DNA of 64,000 nucleotides from DASTCZ01 sp963704455 (GTDB lineage: Bacteria > Acidobacteriota > Terriglobia > Acidiferrales > UBA7541), in NCBI GenBank assembly GCA_963704455.1, contig OY969905.1, positions 1,364,001 to 1,428,000 of the forward strand. The letters run 5' to 3'. The notes under the pieces were generated by a model that was not told the origin of the DNA, searched no databases, and saw only the letters and a program-made list of their open reading frames with translations. This document shows positions 17,570 through 27,684 of the stretch, piece by piece. Numbering within the stretch: position 1 is the first letter of the stretch; each line of letters starts with the position of its first letter. The position numbers were made by a program, and so were the translations under genes.

Positions 17570-18037
17570 CTAAGTGGATCTTACGGTGAAGTAGAGCGCT
17601 GCAAGCCCAATCAAAAGCACCGCGCCCTCAAGCCACACCGACACGTGATGCAAGCGATCAAATTGAATAAATAGCGGGTCATCGGCCCTCGTGCGCTCGA
17701 TCGAACCCATCTGCTGCCGCAAATCGGCCATGTGCGCGGCGACGTAGAATTGCGAGACAACGGTCAGTACGATCATCAGGATTACCGCGATGGCCGCCAG
17801 CCGCGCCGCGGACGGAAACTGGCTGCCGCGCAGAAAATGCGCGACGAGATAGATCACTCCCGCGCCGATGCCGATTAAATGCAATCGCCCCAGTGTGAAC
17901 CCGACCATCGCGCCCGCCTGATCGCGGCTCGCAAGAATTCCAAATGCGCCCGGCGCCACGACAAAGCTCAGCAGGCAAATGCCTCCCAGCCATACCCCCA
18001 AACATAGAAACTCGATTGTTCGCAGCGCGTTTGACAT
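17570..18037 (-). CDS. DUF4149 (TMEM205-like) membrane protein
   Basis: Small integral membrane protein of 155 residues with four hydrophobic segments (about 6-30, 45-67, 76-98 and 130-150). The N-terminal pattern ALRTIEFLCLGVWLGGICLLSFVVAPGAF fits the DUF4149 family, which has no established function in bacteria. It lies just downstream of tRNA-Val on the same strand and convergent to the secreted paralogue pair. Confidence 0.78.
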   Translation of the reverse strand: MSNALRTIEFLCLGVWLGGICLLSFVVAPGAFGILASRDQAGAMVGFTLGRLHLIGIGAGVIYLVAHFLRGSQFPSAARLAAIAVILMIVLTVVSQFYVAAHMADLRQQMGSIERTRADDPLFIQFDRLHHVSVWLEGAVLLIGLAALYFTVRST

Positions 18038-18097
18038 CGAAGGTTTTCGCTAGAATGGATTTCTGCGCCCGAATCAACTTCGGGGCGCGGCCAGAAA

Positions 18098-18174
18098 TGG
18101 TGGGCGACAAAGGACTTGAACCTTTGACCTCTCCCGTGTGAGGGGAGCGCTCTAACCAACTGAGCTAGTCGCCC
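18098..18174 (-). tRNA. tRNA-Val (anticodon CAC)
   Basis: A full cloverleaf reads on the minus strand: acceptor GGGCGAC pairs with GTCGCCC, the D arm is GCTC-AGTTGGTTA-GAGC, the anticodon arm CTCCC-CTCACAC-GGGAG puts CAC at positions 34-36, and the T arm is AAAGG-TTCAAGT-CCTTT. The discriminator is A and the 3' CCA is encoded. Total 77 bases. Confidence 0.96.
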
Positions 18175-18185
18175 ACGGTCTGAAT

Positions 18186-18213
18186 ACTTTATCAGAACCG
18201 CGGGCCATTTTAA
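18186..18213 (-). promoter_or_regulatory. Possible promoter of tRNA-Val
   Basis: TTAAAA (18213-18208), 16 bases, then TAAAGT (18191-18186) on the minus strand. The predicted start falls about five bases before the mature tRNA 5' end, a usual distance for a tRNA gene. The match is moderate. Confidence 0.4.
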
Positions 18214-18234
18214 CAGAAGGCGGCGCTCCAGCCG

Positions 18235-19229
<995 letters not shown>

Positions 19230-19230
<1 letters not shown>

Positions 19231-20564
19231 TGTCACAGCCAATCGCATCTCCACGAATTCTCTCCAACTTGCCCTCCGAGGCAGGAAATAAATCAAGCTC
19301 TGGCTGGCGCAATTTCGGAATTGCAATGGTCGCGCTGGCCGTCGCATTTGCGCTTGCCATTTATTCCGGAGCCGCCGCGCAGGTGGGCGCGCTGTGGGCT
19401 GCAAGCGCAGCGGCCCTTGCCGCGCTCGGTCTCGCGGGCTGGGTCGCCATTACGATTGTCCCGGCGCTCGCGCGTCGCACGCGGTTGCATATGTTCGCAA
19501 CCCGCGTGACTTACCGCGTCACGAAAGAAGGCATTATTTTTCTCGCGGCTGTTTGCGTTGTCGCGTTGGCAGCGTTGAACACCGGCAACAATCTGTTGTT
19601 TCTGATTCTCGGATGTCTGCTTGCTGCCATCGTAATTTCCGGCGTCCTTTCGCGCACAACACTTTCGGGCATTGAACTTCACTTTGAATTGCCCGAGCAC
19701 GTTTTCGCGGGCGATCCCGCGCCGGCTGCGGTCGAGCTAAAAAATCTCAAGCACGCGCTCCCATCATTCGCGCTGACGGTGGCAAACCTGGCTGCGTCGA
19801 AAAAACGCGCCGAGCCCGCGGGAGTCTTGCTCGACCGTCCCGTTTATTTCCCATACTTGCCGCGCAGGCAGTCGGTGCGGAACCGCGTCGAGCTGCTCTT
19901 CCCTCGGCGCGGAATCTATCGCCAGGATGCGCTTGGCCTGCGCACCCGTTTCCCATTCGGTTTTCTCGAAAAAACGCGCAGGATGCCCGCTGCGGCGGAG
20001 GTCGTCGTCTTCCCTTCGATTCAACCGACGGACACTTTCTACGAAGTTCTCCCGCTGCTCAGCGGCGAACTCGAAAGCTACCAGCGCGGCCGCGGCCACG
20101 ATCTCTACGCAATCCGCAACTTCGTTGAGTCGGACAACGCGCGGCACGTGGACTGGAAAGCCTCCGCGAAATCCGGCGCCCTCAAAGTCCGCGAGTTCGC
20201 TCGCGAAGATGAACGCCGCGTGCTGATTGCTCTCGACACCTCGCCCGTCTCCGGTGACAAGTTCGAGCGCGCGGTTTCCCTCTGCGCCTGCCTCGCGTGG
20301 CACTTTTATGAACTCGAGTCGGTCCTCGGCTTTCGCTCTCCGCAAGCGGAAACCCCGCTCGCGCCCGCCGCCGAAAACGTCTATGACGTGTTGCGCCAGC
20401 TTGCGGGCATCGAGCCTGCCGTGTCGCAGCCTTCCCGCGATTTCCTGAGTGAATTGGCCGCCGAACCCGGCGTCTTCAAGATTGTTCTCACCAGCAGGCC
20501 GCACGGCTCGATCCCCACGTCACTGTGGACTTCGTCCTACATGGTTTTCTTCGACTCCCTTTAG
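19230..20564 (+). CDS. DUF58 membrane protein
   Basis: 444 residues, with hydrophobic segments at about 28-48, 54-76 and 104-138 and a soluble C-terminal DUF58 domain. The conserved block ARHVDWKASAKSGALKVREF (about 306-325) is the DUF58 signature and precedes a VWA-like fold (VLIALDTSPVSG). Members are found next to MoxR and transglutaminase genes; the molecular role is not established. Its start overlaps the moxR stop. Confidence 0.9.
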
Positions 20565-20575
20565 TCGCAAGCGCT

Positions 20576-21736
20576 GTGCGAAAATGGCGCGTGCCTCGCG
20601 CGCCAAAAGTTCCTTCCGATCCTGCAGAGCTGAATTCGGCGCAGCTTGCCGCTTTTCGCAGAAAGCTTCTCGCGTGGTTTCATCGCGCAAAGCGCGATCT
20701 GCCCTGGCGGCGCACGCGCGAGCCGTACCATATCTGGGTTTCCGAGATCATGCTCCAGCAAACGCGCGTCGCCGCCGTCATTCCCTACTACGCGCGTTTT
20801 CTAAAGCGCTTCCCGAATGTGCGCGCTCTCGCAAACGCGCGCATGGAAAGCGTTCTGAAACATTGGGCGGGACTCGGCTACTACAGCCGCGCGCGAAACT
20901 TGCATCGCGCCGCAAAGGAAATCGTCGCGCGGCACGGCGGGCGCTTCCCGCGCGAATTAAACGATGCGCTCGCGCTCGCGGGCATCGGCCGCTACACCTC
21001 TGCTGCAATACTCAGCATAGCTTTTGACAAGCCTCTCGCCGTCCTCGATGGAAACGTCGCGCGCGTGCTCGCGCGTCTCGGCGCGGTGCGCGGAGACCTG
21101 CGCGCCCCCCGCCACTGGCGCCGATTCGAGAAAACTTCGGCTGCGTTGCTCGCGCCTCGCGCCCCCGGCGACTGGAATCAAGCAATGATGGAATTGGGCG
21201 CAACCGTGTGCACTCCAATCGCGCCTCGCTGCGCGGAATGCCCCATCGCCGCATTCTGCCGCGCGCGCGCATTAGGGATCGAGAACGATTTGCCCGCGAA
21301 GCGTCGCAAGCGCGCAACCGTGCAACTAACTCTTGCCGCGGCAGTCTTGCTCGATTCGCGTGGCCGCACGCTTCTCATTCGGCCCGGTCCTCTCGATACA
21401 ATTGCTGAGGAACGATCTCTGTTTTCAAATCTATGGCAATTCCCCGCCGTGATCGCGCGGGGCAAAAGAATCAAAAGTGATCTCGCCAAACTGTTGTGTG
21501 CGCGCTATGAAATGAAACTCGCCGGACTTGAATCTCGATTGACCCCGCTGATTTCAGCGCGGCACGCCGTGACATTCCGCGAAATCACGCTCGCTCCATT
21601 TCTAATTCACGTTGAACATCTCCCGGCTCCAAGCGGCATCAAAGTGAAAACCGCCGCGCTGGGCGCAGTCGTAGATCTGGCCGTCTCATCAGCGACGCGC
21701 AAAATCGCCGCAGCAGCAATTCAAGCGTTGGCCTGA
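20576..21736 (+). CDS. mutY: MutY, adenine DNA glycosylase
   Basis: Removes adenine mispaired with 8-oxoguanine in base-excision repair. The HhH-GPD fold is clear: WVSEIMLQQTRVAAVIPYY carries the catalytic Glu, and LAGIGRYTSAAILS then LDGNVARVLARL carry the hairpin and catalytic Asp. The four-cysteine iron-sulfur loop is C-x6-C-x2-C-x5-C (CTPIAPRCAECPIAAFC). A C-terminal NUDIX-like domain for 8-oxoG recognition follows. The start is taken as GTG at 20576, 11 bases after the DUF58 stop; the frame is open to a GTG at 20525 inside DUF58. Length 386. It interrupts the moxR-DUF58-tgpA group. Confidence 0.93.
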   Translation: MRKWRVPRAPKVPSDPAELNSAQLAAFRRKLLAWFHRAKRDLPWRRTREPYHIWVSEIMLQQTRVAAVIPYYARFLKRFPNVRALANARMESVLKHWAGLGYYSRARNLHRAAKEIVARHGGRFPRELNDALALAGIGRYTSAAILSIAFDKPLAVLDGNVARVLARLGAVRGDLRAPRHWRRFEKTSAALLAPRAPGDWNQAMMELGATVCTPIAPRCAECPIAAFCRARALGIENDLPAKRRKRATVQLTLAAAVLLDSRGRTLLIRPGPLDTIAEERSLFSNLWQFPAVIARGKRIKSDLAKLLCARYEMKLAGLESRLTPLISARHAVTFREITLAPFLIHVEHLPAPSGIKVKTAALGAVVDLAVSSATRKIAAAAIQALA

Positions 21737-21807
21737 CCCTTTGGCCATAAGAGGTTACTCGTTCGCGTGCCGCGCACAGCGGAGGTCACAGCCGCACCAC
21801 GCCCGGC

Positions 21808-21816
21808 TGCTAGAAT
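21808..21816 (+). promoter_or_regulatory. Extended -10 element upstream of the transglutaminase gene
   Basis: TGCTAGAAT is an extended -10 (TGn-TAGAAT) with only 13 bases to the following ATG, giving a predicted leader of about six bases and no room for a Shine-Dalgarno site. No -35 is evident. Confidence 0.45.
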
Positions 21817-21829
21817 TTAATCGGCAGCC

Positions 21830-24115
21830 ATGCGCAGCGCCACAACACCAACGGCGTCATACGCTTCGAGTGTCCCTACAAAGGACTCACTCGCTTCCCC
21901 GTCCATTCTCTCGTTGTATTTTCAAATTTCTCTCTACCTGTTGCTCCTGACGTCCGTTCTTTCTCTCGTCTCCACGGGCAAGCTCGACATCATCACCACG
22001 ATTGCCGCGCCCGTCGCGCTCATCGTCAAAGGATTTCGCAAGTGGCGCGGCCACGGCCCGGAGCTTTCCTCTCGCGCGGCCACGATCTGCTTTGTGGTTT
22101 ATTTCATCTACGCGCCATTCGATTATTTCTGGGCGCGCAGCCGCGCCAGTGACGCGCCCAATCCCGCGCTCTACGCCGCGCTGCTCACCACGATCCACAT
22201 CATGCTTTTCGCCATGGCCGTGCGTCTTTACAGTGCGCGCACGCGGCGCGACTCCCTTTTCCTGGCGATGCTCGCCTTCGCGGCCATGCTTTCCGCCGCC
22301 GTGCTCACGGTTGACACGACATTCCTGATCTTTTTTCTCGTCTTTCTCGCGCTTGGCATTTCCACTTTCATCGGGCTTGAAGTTGAGCGCGGCGCCGAAG
22401 GCGCCGCCATTTCGATGGCTGAAGCAGTTGGCGCTCATGGACGCAAAGCAGCCCGCTCGCTCGCGGCCACCTCCGCAGGCGTCGCCGTCGCGGCCATGCT
22501 CCTCGGCGGACTTCTGTTTTTCCTGATGCCGCGTTTCACCGCCGGATATTTCGGCGCGTACGCGCTGAAGCCAAGGCTAATGACCGGCTTCACGGAAACT
22601 GTCGAGCTTGGCCAAATCGGCGAGATTCAAAAAAGCACCGCCGTCGTGATGCGCATCAAAGTCGCGGGCAGCCCCGACCGGTTCATGACCCAGCGTTGGC
22701 GCGGCATCGCCCTCGCGCGTTTTGATGGCTGGCGCTGGTCGGCCGCGCCGGGTGAACGCAGGCGCGTTTACGCCGATGAAAACGGTTGGTTCTTTCTCTC
22801 GAACGCGCGTGACGTTTATTCTTCAAATCCGCTCAGCTATCGAGTGTTGCTCGAACCCGTGGCGAGCGATGCGGTGTTCGTCGCCTCCGGCGCTGGTATC
22901 GTCCGCGGCAAATTCTCGGCAGCTTCCGGCCTCGGCGATGCGATGCGGCGAAATTATTTGCTCGTGGATGGCGGTGGCTCGATCTTCAATCCGTTCCCAA
23001 GCTATTCCGAACTGAGTTACGACGCATATTCGCGGCCTGAATCGGCGACCCCCGCGGAACTGCGCGCCGCAGGCACAGATTATCCGGCGGAAATTCTTTC
23101 AACTTATTTGCAAGTCCCGGATCTTGATCCGCGCATTCCGCCGCTTGCACTTGAAGCTACCGCCGCGGCAACAACGCCTTATGACAAAGCTCGCGCGCTC
23201 GAAGGTTATCTGCGCACGCATTATGGCTACACGCTCGACTTGACCGGCTCTCCCGGCAATGACCCCCTCGCGCATTTTCTTTTCGAGCGCCGCGCAGGCC
23301 ATTGCGAATATTTTGCTTCGGCGATGACGGTGATGCTCCGCACGCTCGGAATCCCCGCGCGTTACATCAATGGTTTCCAAACCGGCGAGTACAACAATAT
23401 CGGCGGCGATTTCATCGTGCGCGCCAGCGACGCGCACAGTTGGGTGGAAGCATACTTTCCCGGCAGCGGCTGGAGTACATTCGACCCCACGCCCGTCGGC
23501 GACAGCGCCCCGCAAGGCTGGACCGCATCCGTCGGAAAATATTGGGACTGGCTCGCGCTGAAGTGGGACGAATGGGTGATCAACTACGATTTCATGCACC
23601 AGGCTTCGCTCGCGCAGGGCGCCGGACGCAACGCGCGAAGTTGGGCCACAACCGCGCGCGCGCGTTTCGATCGCCTGCATGATTCGATCGTTCATCGTAT
23701 GCGGATTTGGCAGCTGGAGGCGCAAAATTGGCCCGGCACTCCCTTCGCGATTGTGGCCATAGCCGCCGCACTCATTTTATTTGCGGGCCGGAAGCCGCTG
23801 CGCAAGCGCCTCGCGATGTGGTGGATTCTCCGTTCACCCTCCACTGGAGTTCTTTCCGCGGAACGCGCGAGCCAGCATTACTCCGAAATGTTGCGACTGC
23901 TCGAGCGCCGCGGCTTTCCCAAGGCCGAAGGCGCCACCGCTCTTGAATTCGCCACGTCTATTCCACAATTGGAGCTGGCCGCGCCGGTAGTGCGGCTTAC
24001 GGATCTTTACCAGTCTGCGCGATTCGGAGATGCCGCTATCGAACCGCGTCGCTCTGTCGAACTCCTGCGCGAAATTCGCCGGAAACTCTCCGAAATCGGC
24101 CGCAAGCGTTCGTAA
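21830..24115 (+). CDS. TgpA-like transglutaminase membrane protein
   Basis: 761 residues. The N-terminal DUF3488 part has about six to seven membrane segments (about 26-235), then a large extracytoplasmic region with a transglutaminase core: Cys492 in AGHCEYFASAM, His536 in DAHSWVEAYF and Asp552 in WSTFDPTP form the triad. A further membrane segment (about 640-656) precedes a cytoplasmic DUF4129-like tail (SAERASQHYSEMLRLLERRG). Family members are linked to peptide or glycopeptide processing in the envelope. It completes a moxR-DUF58-transglutaminase group. Confidence 0.92.
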   Translation: MRSATTPTASYASSVPTKDSLASPSILSLYFQISLYLLLLTSVLSLVSTGKLDIITTIAAPVALIVKGFRKWRGHGPELSSRAATICFVVYFIYAPFDYFWARSRASDAPNPALYAALLTTIHIMLFAMAVRLYSARTRRDSLFLAMLAFAAMLSAAVLTVDTTFLIFFLVFLALGISTFIGLEVERGAEGAAISMAEAVGAHGRKAARSLAATSAGVAVAAMLLGGLLFFLMPRFTAGYFGAYALKPRLMTGFTETVELGQIGEIQKSTAVVMRIKVAGSPDRFMTQRWRGIALARFDGWRWSAAPGERRRVYADENGWFFLSNARDVYSSNPLSYRVLLEPVASDAVFVASGAGIVRGKFSAASGLGDAMRRNYLLVDGGGSIFNPFPSYSELSYDAYSRPESATPAELRAAGTDYPAEILSTYLQVPDLDPRIPPLALEATAAATTPYDKARALEGYLRTHYGYTLDLTGSPGNDPLAHFLFERRAGHCEYFASAMTVMLRTLGIPARYINGFQTGEYNNIGGDFIVRASDAHSWVEAYFPGSGWSTFDPTPVGDSAPQGWTASVGKYWDWLALKWDEWVINYDFMHQASLAQGAGRNARSWATTARARFDRLHDSIVHRMRIWQLEAQNWPGTPFAIVAIAAALILFAGRKPLRKRLAMWWILRSPSTGVLSAERASQHYSEMLRLLERRGFPKAEGATALEFATSIPQLELAAPVVRLTDLYQSARFGDAAIEPRRSVELLREIRRKLSEIGRKRS

Positions 24116-24177
24116 ATTCGCAGAAATTTCCCTTTATCTCTGAAACTCGGCGCTGGTAAGAGTTGACCCGCGCCGTG

Positions 24178-24186
24178 TGCTAGAAT
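24178..24186 (+). promoter_or_regulatory. Extended -10 element upstream of rimO
   Basis: TGCTAGAAT, identical to the element before the transglutaminase gene, ends 17 bases before the rimO ATG. The predicted leader is about ten bases. No -35 at normal spacing is seen. Confidence 0.45.
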
Positions 24187-24203
24187 TACTCGCTCCCCAG
24201 ATT

Positions 24204-25715
24204 ATGTCGAATTCTAAGAACACCACCAAAGTCGGCTTTGTCAGCCTCGGATGTCCCAAAAACCTCGTGGATAGCGAGGTGATGATGGGCATTCTCGCGC
24301 GCGAAGGTTACGAGCTGACGCCGCGCGCCGACGAAGCCGAAGTCCTCGTCGTCAACACGTGCAGTTTTATCGAGCCCGCGCAAAAAGAATCCGTCGAGGC
24401 CATCATCGAAATGGCCGAGCACAAAAAGTTTGGCGTCGCGCGGCGCCTGATCGTCGCGGGGTGTCTCGTCGAGCGCTATCGCAACGAAATCATCGCCCAG
24501 ATTCCTGAAGTGGATGCCGTCGTCGGCACCGGCGAAGTTGAAAAAATATTGGAAGCCGTGCGCGGTGAAAAGCATACCAACGGAAACGGCGCGCCTCATG
24601 CCAGCGCCTCCGAGTATCTCTATCACGATCTGACGCCGCGCCTCATCACCACGCCGCGCCACGCGGCCTACATCAAGATCGCCGAAGGCTGCGACCACCC
24701 TTGCGCATTTTGTATCATTCCGCAGTTACGCGGAAAATTCCGCAGCCGCCGCTTCGAGTCGGTCGCGCGCGAAGCCGAGCAGCTCGCCCGCGCCGGCGTG
24801 CGCGAGATCACGCTCATCGGCCAGGACACCACGAGCTACGGCGAAGACCTCGGCCTGCGCGACGGCCTGCCCCAACTTCTCGCGCGCCTCGCGCAAATTG
24901 AGGAGCTTGCCTGGGTGCGTTTTCTCTACGCATATCCAAACCGCGTCACGCAACAATTGCTCGAAACGCTCGCCGCGCACGAGCGCCTCGTGAAATATCT
25001 CGATGTGCCTTTGCAGCACGCATCGCGCGATGTGCTGGCCTCCATGAAGCGCGGCTCCAATGGCGATGCTTTCCTGAAGCTGGTCGAACGCGTGCGCAAA
25101 ACAATCCCCGGCGTTTCGCTGCGCACCTCGTTCATCGTCGGCTTCCCCAGCGAAACCGACTCCGATTTCCGCGAACTGTGCGATTTCGTCCGCGCCGCGC
25201 AATTTGATTGGATGGGCGTCTTCACCTATTCCGACGTGGACACCGCCCAAAGCTTCGCCCTCGGCAAAAAAGTTGCCGAAGAAGTGAAAACCGAGCGTCG
25301 CGACAAACTGATGTCCCTCCAGCGCAAAATCTCTGCGCGCAAATTGAAATCCCGCGTTGGCGAAATAGAGACCGCGATCCTCGAAGGCGCATCGCGCGAA
25401 AGCGATCTCGTGTGGGAAGCGCGCCTCCAGGGCATGGCCCCCGACATTGACGGCAAGGTGTACGTCAATGACGTCGCGTCAGTTGAAGGGCAATCGCCCG
25501 ATGTACAAGCTAGTGATGCCCACATTCCGCAACCCGGCGACCTCGTCCGCATCGAAATCACCGAATCGCACGACTACGATCTCGTCGGCAAAATTTTGGA
25601 TGTAGTCCGCCCCGCCGCGAAGCGCGACGCCATCGCAGCAGCGGCCGCAACAATGCCGCCGCATGTTCCCGTGCAGCGCATCGCTACGGGCGCGCCGCTT
25701 CGCGTTCTTCCATGA
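24204..25715 (+). CDS. rimO: RimO, ribosomal protein S12 methylthiotransferase
   Basis: Radical SAM enzyme that adds a methylthio group to the conserved Asp of ribosomal protein S12. The N-terminal MTTase domain has Cys17 (VSLGCPKNLVDSE, characteristic of RimO rather than MiaB), Cys53 and Cys87 for one iron-sulfur cluster. The radical SAM cluster is CDHPCAFC at 163-170, with a TRAM-like domain near the C-terminus. The ATG at 24204 is preferred over a GTG nine codons earlier because that GTG lies at the promoter element. At 503 residues it is about 60 longer than typical, due to a C-terminal extension rich in Ala/Pro. Its stop overlaps yacG (ATGA). Confidence 0.95.
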   Translation: MSNSKNTTKVGFVSLGCPKNLVDSEVMMGILAREGYELTPRADEAEVLVVNTCSFIEPAQKESVEAIIEMAEHKKFGVARRLIVAGCLVERYRNEIIAQIPEVDAVVGTGEVEKILEAVRGEKHTNGNGAPHASASEYLYHDLTPRLITTPRHAAYIKIAEGCDHPCAFCIIPQLRGKFRSRRFESVAREAEQLARAGVREITLIGQDTTSYGEDLGLRDGLPQLLARLAQIEELAWVRFLYAYPNRVTQQLLETLAAHERLVKYLDVPLQHASRDVLASMKRGSNGDAFLKLVERVRKTIPGVSLRTSFIVGFPSETDSDFRELCDFVRAAQFDWMGVFTYSDVDTAQSFALGKKVAEEVKTERRDKLMSLQRKISARKLKSRVGEIETAILEGASRESDLVWEARLQGMAPDIDGKVYVNDVASVEGQSPDVQASDAHIPQPGDLVRIEITESHDYDLVGKILDVVRPAAKRDAIAAAAATMPPHVPVQRIATGAPLRVLP

Positions 25716-25948
25716 AGCACCATTGCCCCATCTGCGGCGCTCCCACGGATTCCCAAACCAGTGCCGACTTCCCTTTCTGCAGCGCGCGCTGCAAAGACAT
25801 TGATTTGGGAAATTGGGCCACGGAAAAATACAAAATCTCCGAGCCCGCCTTCGACGAAGACGAACTCGAGCGCCTGGTGAACGGCGAACCCGCCGGCGGC
25901 GATTCGCAACTCAAGCAGTCCGACTCAGATGCAGAAGAAGACCAATGA
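25712..25948 (+). CDS. yacG: YacG, zinc-binding DNA gyrase inhibitor family
   Basis: Small zinc protein of 78 residues. CPIC at 5-8 and the FCSARCKDIDLGNW block contain the four zinc cysteines and the conserved motif of the YacG family, known in E. coli to bind and inhibit gyrase. The C-terminal half is acidic and probably disordered. It overlaps rimO upstream and pgpA downstream by four bases each (ATGA), so the three are one translational unit. Confidence 0.93.
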   Translation: MKHHCPICGAPTDSQTSADFPFCSARCKDIDLGNWATEKYKISEPAFDEDELERLVNGEPAGGDSQLKQSDSDAEEDQ

Positions 25949-26601
25949 CCTCCGAGCCCGCACCATCATCAGCATCGAGCCCCGTCAAAAAGCCGCGCAT
26001 TAGCTATCTAATCGCGACCGCCTTCGGCCTGGGCTACCTAAAACCCGGCCCCGGCACCTGGGGCTCGCTAGGTGGCGTCGCTCTGACACTTGCTATCGCC
26101 GTTCCATTCACGAATCGATTTGCTCCCGTATTCGCGCCCATCTTCAGGCGTCTTTCATTTCTGGCACTCGGCGGCAACAACGAAGTGCTTTACTTGGAAA
26201 TCGCTGTCGCTTTGCTCGTATCTTTCGCTGGCGTTTTTACTGCGACGAAGGTGGCTCGATTCTCCGAGACAAAAGACCCACAATTTGTGGTGATCGACGA
26301 AGTTTCGGGAGTGATGATCACCTTTCTCGTGGGGCTGGGTGTCACCAGCATCCCCGCGGGTGACATTCAGACTCCGGTTTTTTTCGGATTCGGATATATT
26401 TTTCTCACGCGCATCCTTAACTGGAAATGTCTGCTCCTCGGCTTTATACTTTTTCGAGTCTTCGATATCTGGAAGCCCTTCCCGGCGCGCCAGGCCGAAA
26501 AACTTCCCGGCGGCTGGGGTATCATGGCCGACGATTGGATCGCTGGAATTTACGCGGCTCTCGGTCTTTGGGCGGCCCGCGCGCTGGGCCTGCTGGCGTA
26601 A
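25945..26601 (+). CDS. pgpA: PgpA, phosphatidylglycerophosphatase A
   Basis: Membrane phosphatase that converts phosphatidylglycerol phosphate to phosphatidylglycerol. Signatures are ATAFGLGYLKPGPGTWGSL near the N-terminus, DEVSGVMITF, and KPFPARQAEKLPGGWGIM followed by ADDWIAGIYA. The 218 residues exceed the usual 160-180 owing to an insert after the first membrane segment (about 52-90). The start ATG overlaps the yacG stop. Confidence 0.93.
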   Translation: MTSEPAPSSASSPVKKPRISYLIATAFGLGYLKPGPGTWGSLGGVALTLAIAVPFTNRFAPVFAPIFRRLSFLALGGNNEVLYLEIAVALLVSFAGVFTATKVARFSETKDPQFVVIDEVSGVMITFLVGLGVTSIPAGDIQTPVFFGFGYIFLTRILNWKCLLLGFILFRVFDIWKPFPARQAEKLPGGWGIMADDWIAGIYAALGLWAARALGLLA

Positions 26602-26604
26602 TTT

Positions 26605-27636
26605 ATGACACTCGCAATTAACGGACTACCGCGCATTGACCGCGTCACGCCGCCCGCGGCCATTCCCGGCGGAGAGATCGTCATCCATGGCCACGGGTTC
26701 GCCGCCGCAACCGCCGTGCGCCCGCGTGTGCGCTTTGGCGAAAACGAAGGCGAGCTTCTTTTCCACGCGGATTCCTATGTGATCGCGCGCGTCCCCGAGG
26801 GTGGCGGCGACGGCACCGTGCGCGTTGCAGCCCCTAGCGGAGTCAGCCAGCCCTTCGCGATTTCCGTCGGCGTGCAAATCGCGGACAATCTTCACCCGGT
26901 CGGAAATCCCGCCGTGGACGCCGAAGGAAATATCTACGTCACATTCAGCGGACAGCGCGGCGAACGCGTCCCCGTTTCCCTTTACAAGATCACCTCGAAT
27001 TACACGATCAAGCCCTTCACCACGCAGCTCGTGAATCCCAGCGGGCTCGCCGTCGGCCGCGATGGCTTGCTCTACGTCTCTTGCCGCCATGACGGCACAA
27101 TCCATCGCGTCGCCCCCGATGGCCGCGCCGAGCAATGGGCCGAAGGCATGGGCATCGCTACGGGAATCGTTTTTGATCGCGACGGCAATCTTTACGTTGG
27201 CGATCGCAGCGGGACCATTTTCAAAATTGGCCGCAACAAAGAAATTTTTGTTTTCGCCACGCTCGAGCCGTCGCTTTCTTTCTATCACCTTGCGTTCAGT
27301 CCAGCGGGCGAACTTTTCGTCGCCGGCCCCACCACGTCGAGCTTCGATCGTGTTTACCGCATCACGCAGGGCGGCGAAGTCACGACTTTTTTCCGCGGCC
27401 TCGGACGTCCGCAGGGCCTCGCATTTGACCGCAAAGGAAATCTTTACGTCGCCGCGTCAATTGCAGGCCGCCGCGGCATTGTGCGTATTTCGGATGACGG
27501 CAAGGCCGAGCTCGTCCTCGGCGGTCAAGGAATCGTTGGCATGGCATTGCTGCCCACTCGCCGCGCATTTGTGGTGACGACGGGTGCGCTTTTCAGCCTC
27601 GATTGGGATGTCGAAGGCCTGCCGCTGCCGATTTAG
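26605..27636 (+). CDS. IPT/TIG plus NHL-type beta-propeller protein
   Basis: 343 residues, with no signal peptide or membrane segment. Residues about 8-90 resemble an IPT/TIG Ig-like domain (PRIDRVTPPAAIPGGEIVIHG, then VRVAAPSG). The rest consists of propeller blades with recurring D-x-x-G-N-L/I-Y-V motifs (VDAEGNIYVTF, GRDGLLYVSC, FDRDGNLYVG, FDRKGNLYVAA) as in NHL or SMP-30-like proteins. No catalytic residues can be assigned. It begins three bases after pgpA. The apparent cytoplasmic location is unusual for this domain pair. Confidence 0.75.
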   Translation: MTLAINGLPRIDRVTPPAAIPGGEIVIHGHGFAAATAVRPRVRFGENEGELLFHADSYVIARVPEGGGDGTVRVAAPSGVSQPFAISVGVQIADNLHPVGNPAVDAEGNIYVTFSGQRGERVPVSLYKITSNYTIKPFTTQLVNPSGLAVGRDGLLYVSCRHDGTIHRVAPDGRAEQWAEGMGIATGIVFDRDGNLYVGDRSGTIFKIGRNKEIFVFATLEPSLSFYHLAFSPAGELFVAGPTTSSFDRVYRITQGGEVTTFFRGLGRPQGLAFDRKGNLYVAASIAGRRGIVRISDDGKAELVLGGQGIVGMALLPTRRAFVVTTGALFSLDWDVEGLPLPI

Positions 27637-27684
27637 TTCAGCAAGTCCACTGATGGCATACTCTCTCTCGCCGGAAGCTGAAAA

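Noticed and set aside
18049..18057. CGCTAGAAT on the plus strand resembling the extended -10 elements
   Set aside because: No plus-strand gene follows within reach; tRNA-Val and DUF4149 are on the other strand. It shows that the motif can occur by chance.
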